Shown here piece after piece: positions 19,475 through 28,490 of a DNA stretch of 64,000 bases. The position numbers were made by a program, and so were the translations under genes. This stretch comes from Clostridia bacterium (GTDB taxonomy: Bacteria; Bacillota_A; Clostridia; Oscillospirales; Acutalibacteraceae): assembly GCA_017456015.1 (NCBI GenBank), contig JAFTLL010000001.1:1-64000 (forward strand), given 5' to 3'. Position 1 is the stretch's first letter. Each line of letters opens with the position of its first letter. Below the pieces are notes generated by a model. The model searched no databases. It was not told the origin of the DNA and saw nothing but the letters and a program-made list of their open reading frames with translations.

Positions 19475-20191
19475 TTGCCAACAACGCAGTTTAAACTGGA
19501 ATATGCAGTAAACCCTTATCAAACGCCGGGCGTAACCGTTATTGTAACTGCGGCCGGCTCCTCCTCGCGCATGGGCGGTATCGATAAAATTTTAACCGGT
19601 CTGGCAGGGAAACCGGTATTGTTCCATACCTTACAGGCCTTTGAAAACCACCCGTCGGTGACGGCAATCATCGTGGTTGCATCGGAACGCAATCTGTTGC
19701 AGGTGCAGCAGATTTGTGAGGGGTTTTCAAAAATAACCGATGTTGTGCAGGGCGGCGCCAGCCGTGCAGAATCGGTGGCCGAGGGCTTCGCCCGGGTAGA
19801 AACGCCGCTTGTGCTCATTCATGACGGAGCGCGGCCTTTGGTCTCCAAGGCGGTGATAGACCGGGTGCTTTCCGGTCTGCAAAATCATGCGGCCTGTGCG
19901 GCGGCCGTTCCGGTTCGGGATACCGTCAAGGTCGTGAATGAGGACGGAAAGGTGCAAAAAACCCTTTGCCGCGAAGCGCTTCGTGCCATGCAAACACCGC
20001 AGGGCTTTGCTTCATCGGTTTATCGCAACGCGCTGGACAATGGCGGGAAAATCAGCGCCTTTACCGACGATTGTGCCCTGGTGGAAAACAGCGGTGTGAC
20101 GGTACAGTGTGTCGAGGGCGACCCGAAAAACATAAAAATCACCACCGCGGAAGACCTTGTGGTCGCCGCCGCGTTTTTGAAGGAGGAATGA
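19475..20191 (+). CDS. ispD: 2-C-methyl-D-erythritol 4-phosphate cytidylyltransferase
   Basis: Third step of the MEP isoprenoid pathway, attaching CMP to methylerythritol phosphate. The 238-residue protein has the nucleotide-binding motif [14 protein letters not shown], the segment [12 protein letters not shown] and the late [11 protein letters not shown], with DDCALVE near the end. The TTG at 19475 is six bases after AAGGGGGG and is preferred to TTG 19457. The next gene is ispF, the usual partner. Confidence 0.95.
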   Translation: MPTTQFKLEYAVNPYQTPGVTVIVTAAGSSSRMGGIDKILTGLAGKPVLFHTLQAFENHPSVTAIIVVASERNLLQVQQICEGFSKITDVVQGGASRAESVAEGFARVETPLVLIHDGARPLVSKAVIDRVLSGLQNHAACAAAVPVRDTVKVVNEDGKVQKTLCREALRAMQTPQGFASSVYRNALDNGGKISAFTDDCALVENSGVTVQCVEGDPKNIKITTAEDLVVAAAFLKEE

Positions 20192-20195
20192 TACC

Positions 20196-20663
20196 GTGCG
20201 AATTGGGCATGGCTATGATGTACACCGGTTTTGTGACGGCCGTCCGTTGTTTCTCGGCGGTGTGCAGATTCCCTATGAAAAAGGCCTCTTGGGCCATTCG
20301 GACGCCGATGTTTTATTGCACGCCATTTGCGATGCATTGCTCGGCGCAGCGGCTTTGGGTGACATCGGCCGTCATTTCCCCGACACCGATGCGGCCTATG
20401 CCGGTATAGACAGCAAGCGCCTGCTGGAAAAAACCGCCGCGCTTCTGCAAGAAGCAGGCTACTCTGTCGGTAATATTGATGCGACGGTGATTACGCAGAC
20501 ACCGAAATTGGCGCCCTATATTGAAACCATGCGGCAAACGGTGGCCGAAATTTTGCAAACCAAAAAGGAAAACATCAATATAAAAGCCACCACCGAGGAA
20601 GGCCTGGGCTTTACCGGCCAAAAAGAGGGAATTGCCGCACATGCAGTTGCAATCATCATATAA
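20196..20663 (+). CDS. ispF: 2-C-methyl-D-erythritol 2,4-cyclodiphosphate synthase
   Basis: Cyclises CDP-methylerythritol phosphate to MEcPP as a trimer. The 155-residue protein has the zinc ligands Asp8 and His10 in [12 protein letters not shown], the [18 protein letters not shown] motif and the CMP-binding [11 protein letters not shown]. It uses a GTG start four bases after ispD, with AGGAGGA upstream. The MEP pathway genes are therefore clustered here. Confidence 0.97.
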   Translation: MRIGHGYDVHRFCDGRPLFLGGVQIPYEKGLLGHSDADVLLHAICDALLGAAALGDIGRHFPDTDAAYAGIDSKRLLEKTAALLQEAGYSVGNIDATVITQTPKLAPYIETMRQTVAEILQTKKENINIKATTEEGLGFTGQKEGIAAHAVAIII

Positions 20664-20702
20664 ACACGCGCCCCGTCATAGATATTATGGAGGGGTGTTG
20701 TT

Positions 20703-21137
20703 ATGTTTTCATTGCTTGCAATCACAAAAAGAGCGCCGCAAATCCTACTTGCGCTGTCGGCCTTTGTATTTTTCTCGCTCTATTGCTTTGCGGTAACCGC
20801 CGAGGAGCGCGACCAACAATCCTTTGATGAAGCGGCGCGGCTCGACTATATCAATGCCTTGGGCTGGATGGTTGACGGAAATTGCAGCATGGAAGAGGTT
20901 GTAATTCCGCAGAAATTCAATGATGTGTATACGGAATACAACGAATTGCAAAAAGAGCAGGGGTTTGATTTGCTGCAATACCGCGGTCAAACGGTAAAGC
21001 AATATATTTATCATGTTCTGAATCATGAATCCGGCAGCGAGTATGTTTATTTGCATTTGTTGGTTTTTAAGGACCGTGTAATCGGCGGTGATATAAGTTC
21101 TACCGAATTGAACGGATTTATGCAACCGTTTAAATAA
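20703..21137 (+). CDS. DUF4830-like exported protein
   Basis: A 144-residue protein of unknown function. An N-terminal hydrophobic segment (QILLALSAFVFFSLYCFAV) looks like a signal peptide or anchor. The rest matches what I recall of DUF4830 proteins from Clostridia: a LDYINALGW opening, an IPQKFNDVYTEYNELQ segment, GFDLLQYRGQTVKQYIYHV and a final IGGDISSTELNGFM. It has GGAGGGG upstream and sits between ispF and an RNA pseudouridine synthase, with no functional hint from either. Confidence 0.75.
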   Translation: MFSLLAITKRAPQILLALSAFVFFSLYCFAVTAEERDQQSFDEAARLDYINALGWMVDGNCSMEEVVIPQKFNDVYTEYNELQKEQGFDLLQYRGQTVKQYIYHVLNHESGSEYVYLHLLVFKDRVIGGDISSTELNGFMQPFK

Positions 21138-21148
21138 AAGGAGTACCA

Positions 21149-21853
21149 ATGGCAAAAATAAGATTGGATAAATTTGTTTCGTCACAGAGCGGTCTGTCCC
21201 GAAAGGAAGCGCGCATCGCGGTTTGGAAGGGACGCGTGCTGGTTGACGGACAAGCTGTTTTAAAACCCGATGCTTCGGTGGATACCGATTGCGCAATTCA
21301 GCTGGACGGCCAGTCTCTGGTCTATAAACCCTATGTTTATTTTATGCTCAATAAGCCGAAAGGCATTGTCAGCGCAACCAGAGATAAAGCGGCCAAAACG
21401 GTGCTGGATTTGTTGCCGGAGCATTGTAAAAAACTGCAATGCTCGCCAGTGGGCCGGTTAGACCGTGATACAACGGGTTTGCTTTTGCTCACAAACGATG
21501 GGGATTTTCTGCATCGCGTGATTTCTCCCAATCAAAGAATTGAAAAAAGCTATCTTGTCACGCTCGATGCCGCTGTGCCGCCGACGCTGGTTGCCGAATT
21601 TGCACAAGGGATTGTGCTCGCCGACGGTACGCAGTGCCGTGAAGCCAAACTGGAAATATTACAGGCCTGTCAGGCGAGGGTGGTTATTACCGAGGGAAAG
21701 TATCATCAGATTAAGCGTATGTTCGGTGTTGCCGGTCTCGGCGTGGTTGAATTGCATCGGGAGCGTATTGGGGCGCTGTATTTGGAGCCCGATCTGCCCT
21801 CTGGCGCAGTAAAAGAACTCACAGCGGAAAACGCTTCCAAAGTGTTTGCATAG
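21149..21853 (+). CDS. RsuA/RluB family pseudouridine synthase
   Basis: Isomerises a uridine in rRNA to pseudouridine. The 234-residue protein starts with an S4 RNA-binding domain (RLDKFVSSQSGLSRKEARI) followed by the catalytic domain with YFMLNKPKGIVSATRD and the catalytic aspartate motif GRLDRDTTGLLLLTNDG, then EGKYHQIKRMFG. The short length favours a 16S-type enzyme such as YtzG/RsuA. AAAGGAG precedes the ATG. Confidence 0.93.
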   Translation: MAKIRLDKFVSSQSGLSRKEARIAVWKGRVLVDGQAVLKPDASVDTDCAIQLDGQSLVYKPYVYFMLNKPKGIVSATRDKAAKTVLDLLPEHCKKLQCSPVGRLDRDTTGLLLLTNDGDFLHRVISPNQRIEKSYLVTLDAAVPPTLVAEFAQGIVLADGTQCREAKLEILQACQARVVITEGKYHQIKRMFGVAGLGVVELHRERIGALYLEPDLPSGAVKELTAENASKVFA

Positions 21854-21892
21854 TTTATGGTGAATTTGCAACAATAAACTGGTTCTTTTTGC
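21852..21892 (+). terminator. Weak terminator-like hairpin after the pseudouridine synthase
   Basis: AGTTTAT (21852-21858) can pair with ATAAACT (21874-21880) around a 15-base loop and is followed by GGTTCTTTTT. The stem is short and AT-rich, so termination would be partial. Confidence 0.35.
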
Positions 21893-21977
21893 GGTGATTT
21901 TTGAATGCATTGTAACATTTACACAAAAAGAAAAAACAAGTTTGGGTATTCGGCTTATAGCATTTAAAAAGACGGTG

Positions 21978-21986
21978 TGGTATAAT
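21978..21986 (+). promoter_or_regulatory. Extended -10 promoter of the msmK-type ATPase gene
   Basis: TGG directly followed by TATAAT at 21981-21986 forms an extended -10 element. No good -35 hexamer is seen at the right distance. It lies about 52 bases before the ATG. Confidence 0.55.
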
Positions 21987-22038
21987 TTCATTTACAAAGT
22001 CGGGATATGTACGGCTTTAAAATTTAGGAGGAAATGAT

Positions 22039-23181
22039 ATGGCAAGTCTATCACTTCGCAATATTTGCAAAAGATATGCCGGAGGCGTATTGGCTGTTTC
22101 GGATTTCAACCTGGAAATTGAAGATAAAGAATTTATTATTCTTGTCGGTCCTTCTGGTTGCGGTAAGTCAACCACTCTGCGCATGATTGCCGGTCTGGAA
22201 GAAATTTCTGACGGTGAGCTTTACATTGGGGACACTTTGGTAAACGATGTTGCCCCGAAGGACAGAGACATTGCAATGGTTTTCCAAAACTATGCTCTGT
22301 ACCCCCACATGACCGTTTATGACAATATGGCTTTTGGCCTGAAACTTCGCAAAACACCCAAGGCGGAAATCAAACGCCGCGTAGATGAGGCCGCCAGAAT
22401 TTTGGATATTTCTCATCTGCTGCAACGCAAACCGGCTGCATTGTCCGGTGGTCAGCGTCAGCGTGTAGCCCTCGGTCGTGCAATTGTTCGTGAACCGAAG
22501 GTATTCCTGCTTGACGAACCGCTTTCCAACCTGGATGCAAAACTCCGTGCGCAGATGCGTACCGAGATTTCGAAATTGCATTTGAAATTGGGTACGACCT
22601 TTATCTATGTAACGCATGACCAAACCGAGGCCATGACCATGGGTACCCGTATCGTCGTTATGAAAGACGGTATTATCCAACAGGTTGATTCTCCGCAAAA
22701 ACTGTATGAATCTCCGACCAATATGTTCGTTGCCGGCTTTATCGGCTCTCCGCAAATGAACTTTATTGACGGTAAGATTGTTAAATCGGGCAAGGATTAC
22801 TTTGCTGAATTCGGCTCGGAGGATACCGAGGCCAAAACCGGCGTGAAGTATCAAATCAAACTGCCGGCATTCAAATGCGAAGATGGCCGCTTGGATGCTT
22901 ATGTAGACAAGGAAGTCACCTTCGGTATCCGTCCTGAAAACGTTCACGACGAAGCAGATTTGTTGGAGAAATATAAAGACGGTATCATTGAGGTTCAGGT
23001 AGAGGTTACCGAGCTGATGGGTGCAGAAAAATATCTGTACACCGTTTGCGAAGGAATCGCAATCAACGCTCGCGTTGCTCCGAATTCCACCGCAAAAGCA
23101 TTAGATACCATCAAAATTGCCCTTGAACCCGAAAAGATTCACATTTTCGACAAGGACACCGAAAAAACAATTTCAAACTAA
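22039..23181 (+). CDS. msmK: Sugar ABC transporter ATPase (MsmK/MsmX/UgpC type)
   Basis: Cytoplasmic ATPase of CUT1-type sugar importers. The 380-residue protein has Walker [11 protein letters not shown] near residue 40, the Q-loop [16 protein letters not shown], the ABC signature [14 protein letters not shown], Walker [13 protein letters not shown], and a C-terminal regulatory OB/MalK-like domain ([15 protein letters not shown]). It stands alone with its own promoter and terminator and no permeases beside it. Proteins of this class in Gram-positives serve several importers in trans. The permease/lipoprotein set at 53-57 kb lacks an ATPase and is a likely client. Confidence 0.93.
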   Translation: MASLSLRNICKRYAGGVLAVSDFNLEIEDKEFIILVGPSGCGKSTTLRMIAGLEEISDGELYIGDTLVNDVAPKDRDIAMVFQNYALYPHMTVYDNMAFGLKLRKTPKAEIKRRVDEAARILDISHLLQRKPAALSGGQRQRVALGRAIVREPKVFLLDEPLSNLDAKLRAQMRTEISKLHLKLGTTFIYVTHDQTEAMTMGTRIVVMKDGIIQQVDSPQKLYESPTNMFVAGFIGSPQMNFIDGKIVKSGKDYFAEFGSEDTEAKTGVKYQIKLPAFKCEDGRLDAYVDKEVTFGIRPENVHDEADLLEKYKDGIIEVQVEVTELMGAEKYLYTVCEGIAINARVAPNSTAKALDTIKIALEPEKIHIFDKDTEKTISN

Positions 23182-23192
23182 ATTGCTTATTG

Positions 23193-23224
23193 AAACGGAC
23201 AGCCAAAAGGCTGTCCGTTTTTTA
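23193..23224 (+). terminator. Intrinsic terminator after the msmK-type gene
   Basis: A 12-bp stem (AAACGGACAGCC / GGCTGTCCGTTT) with an AAAA loop merges into a T run. Confidence 0.92.
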
Positions 23225-23310
23225 TTGCCGAAGTTACAGTATCGTATTTTGGTAAAAAATGACTGTAACAAATTTGTAACTTTTTTTGATTTTGCTCTTG
23301 AAATGTGTGC

Positions 23311-23339
23311 TATAATTGTGTACAATAGATATGTATAAT
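23311..23339 (+). promoter_or_regulatory. Possible promoter(s) of the CdaR-like regulator gene
   Basis: Two TATAAT boxes (23311-23316 and 23334-23339) lie in an AT-rich stretch 70-90 bases before the start. No convincing -35 hexamer is seen for either. An independent promoter is expected because a strong terminator lies just upstream. Confidence 0.4.
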
Positions 23340-23405
23340 TGGATTGTGTATTTTTGCAAAATGCTACATATAAATTGTGCGATTTGAAAGGATAGTGGAC
23401 AAGCC

Positions 23406-24491
23406 GTGTCAAACAGACTGTTTCAGGGAATTATTCATCAGTTGAAAGATGTGATTGATAGAACGGTGGGCGTGATTGACGAAACCTCTACCGTGATTGC
23501 TTGCAGCGATCTCAGCCGGGTAGGCGAAGCTCATGAATACACCTTCCAAAGTATGGGAGGAACGGCCGAAACCTTTACAAAAGGGCAGACCACCTATAAA
23601 TTTTTCGGTTCGGATACCCCTCCGGAGTTTTTGCTTTTTGTTGAAGGGGCTGACCCGCAGGCGGCCAAATATGTCGATATGATGTCCATCTTTTTCAGCA
23701 ATATTAAATTTTATTACGATGAAAAATATGACCGTAAGAATTTTGTGAAAAACATTATTTTGGATAATATCCTGCCGGGTGATGTTTATATTAAATCGCG
23801 TGAACTGCGTTTCAATAACGATGTTTGCCGTACCGTCATTTTGATTCGCGTTGTTTCGCACAATGATGTTTCGGTTTACGATATTATTCAAAATCTGTTC
23901 CCGGATAAGAACAAGGATTTCATTATCAGCATTAACGATTCCGATATTGCACTGGTTAAGGAAACCCAGCAGAATATTGAAATGAAGGACCTGGAAAACT
24001 TGTCGCGCTCGATTGTAGACACCCTTTCAGGTGAATTCTACACCCATGTTGTGGTTGGTATCGGCACAACGGTTGAAAATATAAAAGATTTGGCGCGCTC
24101 CTTCAAAGAGGCGCAGGTTGCGTTAGAAGTCGGCAAGGTTTTTGATACCGAAAAATCCATTGTAAGCTATAACAATTTGGGTATTGCCCGTTTAATCTAT
24201 CAGTTGCCGACCACCTTGTGCGATAGCTTTTTAAAAGAAATTTTCAAGCGCGGTTCCATTGAAAGCCTGGACCAGGAAACGCTGTTTACTATTCAAAAGT
24301 TCTTTGAAAACAATTTAAATGTTTCAGAAACCTCGCGCAAACTCTTTGTTCATCGTAACACCCTGGTTTACCGCTTGGAAAAAATCAAAAAAATTACCGG
24401 TCTTGACCTCCGTGAATTTGACCACGCCATCGTATTTAAAATTGCCTTAATGGTAAATAAATACTTGAAGGCCAATCCAATCAAATATTAA
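23406..24491 (+). CDS. CdaR/PucR-type transcriptional regulator
   Basis: A 361-residue regulator. The C-terminal 60 residues form the PucR-class helix-turn-helix (NNLNVSETSRKLFVHRNTL, then YRLEKIKKITGLDLREFDHA). The central part resembles the GGDEF-like sensor region of this class (VVVGIGTTVENIKDLARSFKEAQVALE). The N-terminal 120 residues are of unknown type. The effector is unknown. GTG start; AAAGGA lies about 14 bases upstream. ftsE follows after 23 bases, so it is probably co-transcribed with ftsEX, which is unusual for this regulator class. Confidence 0.85.
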   Translation: MSNRLFQGIIHQLKDVIDRTVGVIDETSTVIACSDLSRVGEAHEYTFQSMGGTAETFTKGQTTYKFFGSDTPPEFLLFVEGADPQAAKYVDMMSIFFSNIKFYYDEKYDRKNFVKNIILDNILPGDVYIKSRELRFNNDVCRTVILIRVVSHNDVSVYDIIQNLFPDKNKDFIISINDSDIALVKETQQNIEMKDLENLSRSIVDTLSGEFYTHVVVGIGTTVENIKDLARSFKEAQVALEVGKVFDTEKSIVSYNNLGIARLIYQLPTTLCDSFLKEIFKRGSIESLDQETLFTIQKFFENNLNVSETSRKLFVHRNTLVYRLEKIKKITGLDLREFDHAIVFKIALMVNKYLKANPIKY

Positions 24492-24514
24492 GGAGGGCGA
24501 GGGACATTAGCGAG

Positions 24515-25234
24515 ATGATAAATGAAGCGGTGCTTTCTCGCATAGGGGAGCCCTTGATTGAATTCAAGGGCGTTTCCAAGACCTATGCGAACGGAACACA
24601 CGCACTAAAAGATGTTAACATATCTATCAACAAAGGCGAGTTCGTCTTTATTGTCGGCCCCTCCGGTGCGGGCAAAAGCACCTTTATGAAGCTGATTATG
24701 CGAGAGGAAAAGATGGACGCCGGTGAGTTGGTTGTAAACGGTTACAGGCTCAGCCGCATGAAGCGCCGCGAGATTCCCATGCTCCGCCGGACAATGGGCA
24801 TTGTGTTCCAAGATTTCCGCTTGATACCCAACCTTAATGTTTTTGAAAATGTTGCCTTTGCGATGCATGTCACTGGTGCCGGTCGCCGGGAAATCCGCCG
24901 GAGCGTTGCAAAAGCCTTGAATATGGTAGGGCTTAGTCATAAGGCGCATGTGATGCCGTCGGAGCTTTCGGGCGGTGAACAGCAGCGTGTCGGCTTGGCG
25001 CGTGCACTGGTAAATAAGCCCAGCCTGATTATTGCAGACGAGCCTACCGGTAATGTGGACCCCAATATGTCCTATGCCATTGTCGAGCTTTTGGCTGAAA
25101 TCAACAAACGGGGCACAACCGTGTTGATGGTTACGCATGAGCACCAAATGGTGCGGGATTTCAATATGCGTGTCATTATGCTGGATAAGGGCACGGTTAT
25201 TGCAGACAACAATGGTGGGGAGGTGCTGTCATGA
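24515..25234 (+). CDS. ftsE: Cell division ATP-binding protein FtsE
   Basis: ATPase of the FtsEX complex that controls peptidoglycan hydrolases at the division site. The 239-residue protein has Walker [11 protein letters not shown]-loop [16 protein letters not shown], signature [15 protein letters not shown] and Walker [13 protein letters not shown]. The predicted start gives about 17 extra residues before the usual opening [11 protein letters not shown], and its AGGAGG is 18 bases upstream, which is wide, so the true start is uncertain. It overlaps ftsX by four bases. Confidence 0.95.
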   Translation: MINEAVLSRIGEPLIEFKGVSKTYANGTHALKDVNISINKGEFVFIVGPSGAGKSTFMKLIMREEKMDAGELVVNGYRLSRMKRREIPMLRRTMGIVFQDFRLIPNLNVFENVAFAMHVTGAGRREIRRSVAKALNMVGLSHKAHVMPSELSGGEQQRVGLARALVNKPSLIIADEPTGNVDPNMSYAIVELLAEINKRGTTVLMVTHEHQMVRDFNMRVIMLDKGTVIADNNGGEVLS

Positions 25235-26247
25235 AACTGCGCAGTGTAAGATACCTCACCGCAAACGGACTGAAAAACATCTGGGTAAACCGTCTTATGT
25301 CGATAGCCTCTGTCGGTGTTTTGGTGGCTTGTATGTCGATTATCGGCGTTGCGGTTATGATTACCAAGAATGTGGATAAGGCATTGACTGAAATAGAGAA
25401 AGAAAATGTCGTTATGGTCTATTTTAACGACAAAAACTCGGTACTCTACGGTGAATCCACGATGGATACGGCAAGCGGAAGCTCCGCAGATGCAGACAAT
25501 GCAGATGCAGATGTTCCGGATAGCGCCTATCTTATCCATAACGAGGAAGAAGCGCTGGCGCTCTGCGAAAAATTAGAACAGCTTGATAATGTAGAATCGG
25601 TGGAATATGTCTCTAAGGAGCAGGCGCTTGAAACCGTAAAGTCCAATCTTTTGGAAAATCAAAAAGAATATTTTGAATTTATCGATGATGAAAATCCCAT
25701 GTCTGACGGTGCCAAGGTCGTTCTAAAAAGCCTTGAAACCTTTGATGAAACGGTTGAGATGATTAAAAAGACCGAGGGTGTAGACAGCGTCCAATCCCAG
25801 GAGAATGTAGCGGACACCGTCTATGCAATCAAAAACGCTTTGAAAATCGCCGGATTCTGGATTATCGGTATTCTAATCATCATTTCTTTGGTGATTGTAT
25901 CCAATACCATTCGCGTTACCATGTACAACCGTAAACTCGAAATCAATATCATGAAAGCGGTCGGTGCTACCGATTCCTTCATTCGCATACCTTTTTTGGT
26001 AGAAGGCGTTGCTATCGGTATCATTTCGGCACTGGTTTCTATGGGTCTGGTTTATTTCTTATATAAGGCCGTTGTTGAAACGCTGAAAAATGTTCTTAAT
26101 ATCGGTTCCGTGGTGCCGTTTAATAGTTTTGTTTGGGAACTGCTGATTCTGTTTGTTGTTGTCGGGGTATTCGCCGGCATATTCGGCAGCATCTTTGTTA
26201 TCACCAAATATTTAAAAAAGGAAGGCAGTGAATTTCGTGCAATTTAA
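25231..26247 (+). CDS. ftsX: Cell division membrane protein FtsX
   Basis: Membrane partner of FtsE. The 338-residue protein has a first membrane segment near residues 24-44 (SIASVGVLVACMSIIGVAVM), a large outer loop (45-205) that in this family binds the partner hydrolase, and three C-terminal membrane segments with the cytoplasmic motif KLEINIMKAVGATDSFIR. The outer loop has an Ala/Asp/Ser-rich insert (ASGSSADADNADADV). It overlaps ftsE and the downstream peptidase gene, giving a tight three-gene operon. Confidence 0.95.
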   Translation: MKLRSVRYLTANGLKNIWVNRLMSIASVGVLVACMSIIGVAVMITKNVDKALTEIEKENVVMVYFNDKNSVLYGESTMDTASGSSADADNADADVPDSAYLIHNEEEALALCEKLEQLDNVESVEYVSKEQALETVKSNLLENQKEYFEFIDDENPMSDGAKVVLKSLETFDETVEMIKKTEGVDSVQSQENVADTVYAIKNALKIAGFWIIGILIIISLVIVSNTIRVTMYNRKLEINIMKAVGATDSFIRIPFLVEGVAIGIISALVSMGLVYFLYKAVVETLKNVLNIGSVVPFNSFVWELLILFVVVGVFAGIFGSIFVITKYLKKEGSEFRAI

Positions 26248-27436
26248 AAGATTTGGGATTAAAACTCTGGTTGCGCTCATGATGGCTGCTTTTTGTTTGT
26301 TGCAGACGCCGATTGCCAATTTTGATGCAGGTGCCGCCTCCTTGCAGCAGCAGTTACAGGATAACTTGAAAGAACAATCGAAAATCAAGAATGAAATTTC
26401 AAAACTGAAAAAAGATAAAAATGCTGCACAGGCCGTTGCCAATGGCTACCAAAAACAGGTTTCCAATGTGCAAAGCCGTATCAGCATTTGTAATAAGCTT
26501 ATCAATCAGTATAATGAGGAAATGAATAAGCTGGAATCGGAAATTGCGGCAAAGAACGAGGAAATTGCCGATACCAAGGAGCTTTTTAAAAAGCGTCTTC
26601 GTGCAATTCAGATGAGCGGTGATACCGCCACTCTGACACTGTTGCTTGGTGCCGATAATCTTGCAGATTTTCTCTCCAAGGCGCAGATGGCAAAAAATGT
26701 TTCCAACTACGACCAAAAAATAATTGATGAGTTGACCGAAGCGATTAAAAAAATCGAAGCGGACCAAAAGGTTATTGAGGAGAAGCAGGCAGAGCAAAAG
26801 GATATCTCGGCCGAGCTTGCATCGGCACAAAAGGAATACACCAGCCTTTTAAACGATGCCAAGGAAGAGGTCAATGAAGTCAACAGCGATTTGAAACAAC
26901 AGCAGAATCTGCTTAAAAAGTATGAAGAGGCCGAGGCCGAGCTGGAAGAAAGCCTGCGCGAAGCCGCAAGTTACGATACGGGCAACCTGGTTATGACCTC
27001 GTTGAACTTTACCTGGCCCGTTCCCGGCGCAAGCCGTATTTCCTCGCCTTATGGCTACCGTATTCACCCGGTTTACGGCTATCGTAAATTCCACAAGGGT
27101 ATTGACATTCCGGCAGCGGCCGGCAAACCTATCGTTGCTTCGGCAGCCGGTGTTGTCAGTGCTGTGAAATCCACCTCTTCGGGCTACGGCAACCATGTCA
27201 TCATTAACCACGGCGAAGCTACGAACGGCAACTCTTATCAAACACTCTATGCACACATGACCCGTTACATAGTTAAAAAAGGCCAATCGGTACAAAAAGG
27301 CCAGGTCATCGGTTATGTAGGTTCCACCGGCACTTCTACCGGGAACCATCTCCATTTTGAGGTGCGTATCAAGAAGCCCGGCGAAAAGAGCTATGCGCAT
27401 ACCAACCCTGCAAATTATGTCCGTTATGGAAAATAA
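26228..27436 (+). CDS. Coiled-coil M23 peptidase, FtsEX partner (EnvC/PcsB-like architecture)
   Basis: A secreted cell-wall hydrolase or activator of 402 residues: signal peptide (1-35), long coiled coil (about 37-245) and a C-terminal LytM/M23 domain. The zinc ligands are present (FHKGIDIPAAAGKP with H and D; HLHFEVRI), so it is probably an active endopeptidase rather than a degenerate activator. GTG start at 26228; GTG 26237 is also possible, since AAGGAAGG sits nearer the expected distance from it. The gene overlaps the end of ftsX, which supports control by FtsEX. Confidence 0.92.
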   Translation: MNFVQFKRFGIKTLVALMMAAFCLLQTPIANFDAGAASLQQQLQDNLKEQSKIKNEISKLKKDKNAAQAVANGYQKQVSNVQSRISICNKLINQYNEEMNKLESEIAAKNEEIADTKELFKKRLRAIQMSGDTATLTLLLGADNLADFLSKAQMAKNVSNYDQKIIDELTEAIKKIEADQKVIEEKQAEQKDISAELASAQKEYTSLLNDAKEEVNEVNSDLKQQQNLLKKYEEAEAELEESLREAASYDTGNLVMTSLNFTWPVPGASRISSPYGYRIHPVYGYRKFHKGIDIPAAAGKPIVASAAGVVSAVKSTSSGYGNHVIINHGEATNGNSYQTLYAHMTRYIVKKGQSVQKGQVIGYVGSTGTSTGNHLHFEVRIKKPGEKSYAHTNPANYVRYGK

Positions 27437-27440
27437 ACTT

Positions 27441-27482
27441 AAAAAAGATGCCTTGCAATTTGCAAGGCATCTTTTTTTTTTA
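27441..27482 (+). terminator. Terminator between the M23 gene and yhaM (possibly bidirectional)
   Basis: AAAAAAGATGCCTTGCA pairs with TGCAAGGCATCTTTTTT, with T runs on one strand and A runs that become T runs on the other. It lies between convergent genes and could serve both. Confidence 0.93.
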
Positions 27483-27515
27483 TAAATTGTTTAATGTAAT
27501 TTCGTGTTTTGTTTT

Positions 27516-28490
27516 CTATAAAATATTTGCTTTGGGCTCGCAGGGCATCATACCGTGATTGAAGAGCTTGCGGTTGTCCAACGCCCACATACGACCGGTA
27601 AAGTCGCCGACCTCGGTTGCCGATATGGCTTCGCTCATTTCATAGATGCGTGCATCCATCAAGTCCAGCTCGGCCAGAACCTCCGACTCCAACAGCATTG
27701 GGCGTACAGCGGCGCCGTATTCCGGCTCGCTGTGGTGTGAAAGCACCATGTGTTCCAGTAAAATGGCGATTTCTTCCGGTACCCCCAATTCCTTTGCGGC
27801 GCGGTCAATTAAAATCGCGCCCTTGGCTAGATGACCGATTAAATTTCCTTCAACAGAGTAACCGGTGGCAATGCCGGTGTCGTTGACTTGAAATTCATCT
27901 AATTTGGCCATATCATGCAGAATGGCACCGGCCACTAACAAATCCTTGTTGATGTGGGGATAAACCGTGCAAACACTTTGCGCCAGCCGTAGGATAGAAA
28001 GGGTGTGGTAAAGCAAACCGCCCCGTATCGCGTGGTGTAATTTAAAGGCCGCAGGCCAGAACAATAGCTTTTCGCGGTTTTTCTCTAAAAGATAGAGTAC
28101 CAGCTTTTTCATGTGCATGTCTTCCATATCCAACGCCGCGTTTTTTAATTCTTCAAACATGGCCTGAGCATCATATTCGGCCGCCTTGACCAAATCCTCC
28201 ATACGGTAGGTGTCGGTTTCGTTGGCGTGGCGAATGCGCTCAACACGAAATTGGTCGGCACCGTTGTATTGCGAAATGGTACCGCGAACCTTAATGATTT
28301 CTCCGGCAAGGTAGGGGTCGGCCGCCGCAGGGTTGTAGTCCCAGTATTTGGCGGAGATTTCTCCGCTCGCGTCGGACAAAATCATGTCCAGATACGGCAT
28401 ACCCTTGGCGGTAACCTTGGATTCTACCGATTTGAGGACGCAAAAACCCTCGTAGGTGCCGGAAAGCTCATTGTATGCAAATTTCATCAT
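27516..28490 (-). CDS. yhaM: 3'-5' exoribonuclease YhaM family (OB plus HD domain)
   Basis: Trims RNA 3' ends in Firmicutes. The protein of about 324 residues has an N-terminal OB-fold nucleic-acid-binding domain (AKGMPYLDMILSDASGEIS, YWDYNPA) and an HD domain with HAIRGGLLYHTLSILRLAQ, the HD pair in ILHDMAKLDEF and a late HMVLSHHSEPEYGA. The ATG at 28490 overlaps the purA stop (TAATG), so it is coupled to purA; a GTG six bases further upstream is an alternative. Confidence 0.92.
   Translation of the reverse strand: MMKFAYNELSGTYEGFCVLKSVESKVTAKGMPYLDMILSDASGEISAKYWDYNPAAADPYLAGEIIKVRGTISQYNGADQFRVERIRHANETDTYRMEDLVKAAEYDAQAMFEELKNAALDMEDMHMKKLVLYLLEKNREKLLFWPAAFKLHHAIRGGLLYHTLSILRLAQSVCTVYPHINKDLLVAGAILHDMAKLDEFQVNDTGIATGYSVEGNLIGHLAKGAILIDRAAKELGVPEEIAILLEHMVLSHHSEPEYGAAVRPMLLESEVLAELDLMDARIYEMSEAISATEVGDFTGRMWALDNRKLFNHGMMPCEPKANIL

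Noticed and set aside
20664..20702. Possible hairpin hiding the ribosome binding site of the DUF4830-like gene
   Set aside because: GCCCC could pair with GGGG of GGAGGGG, but the stem is only a few bases long and unsupported.
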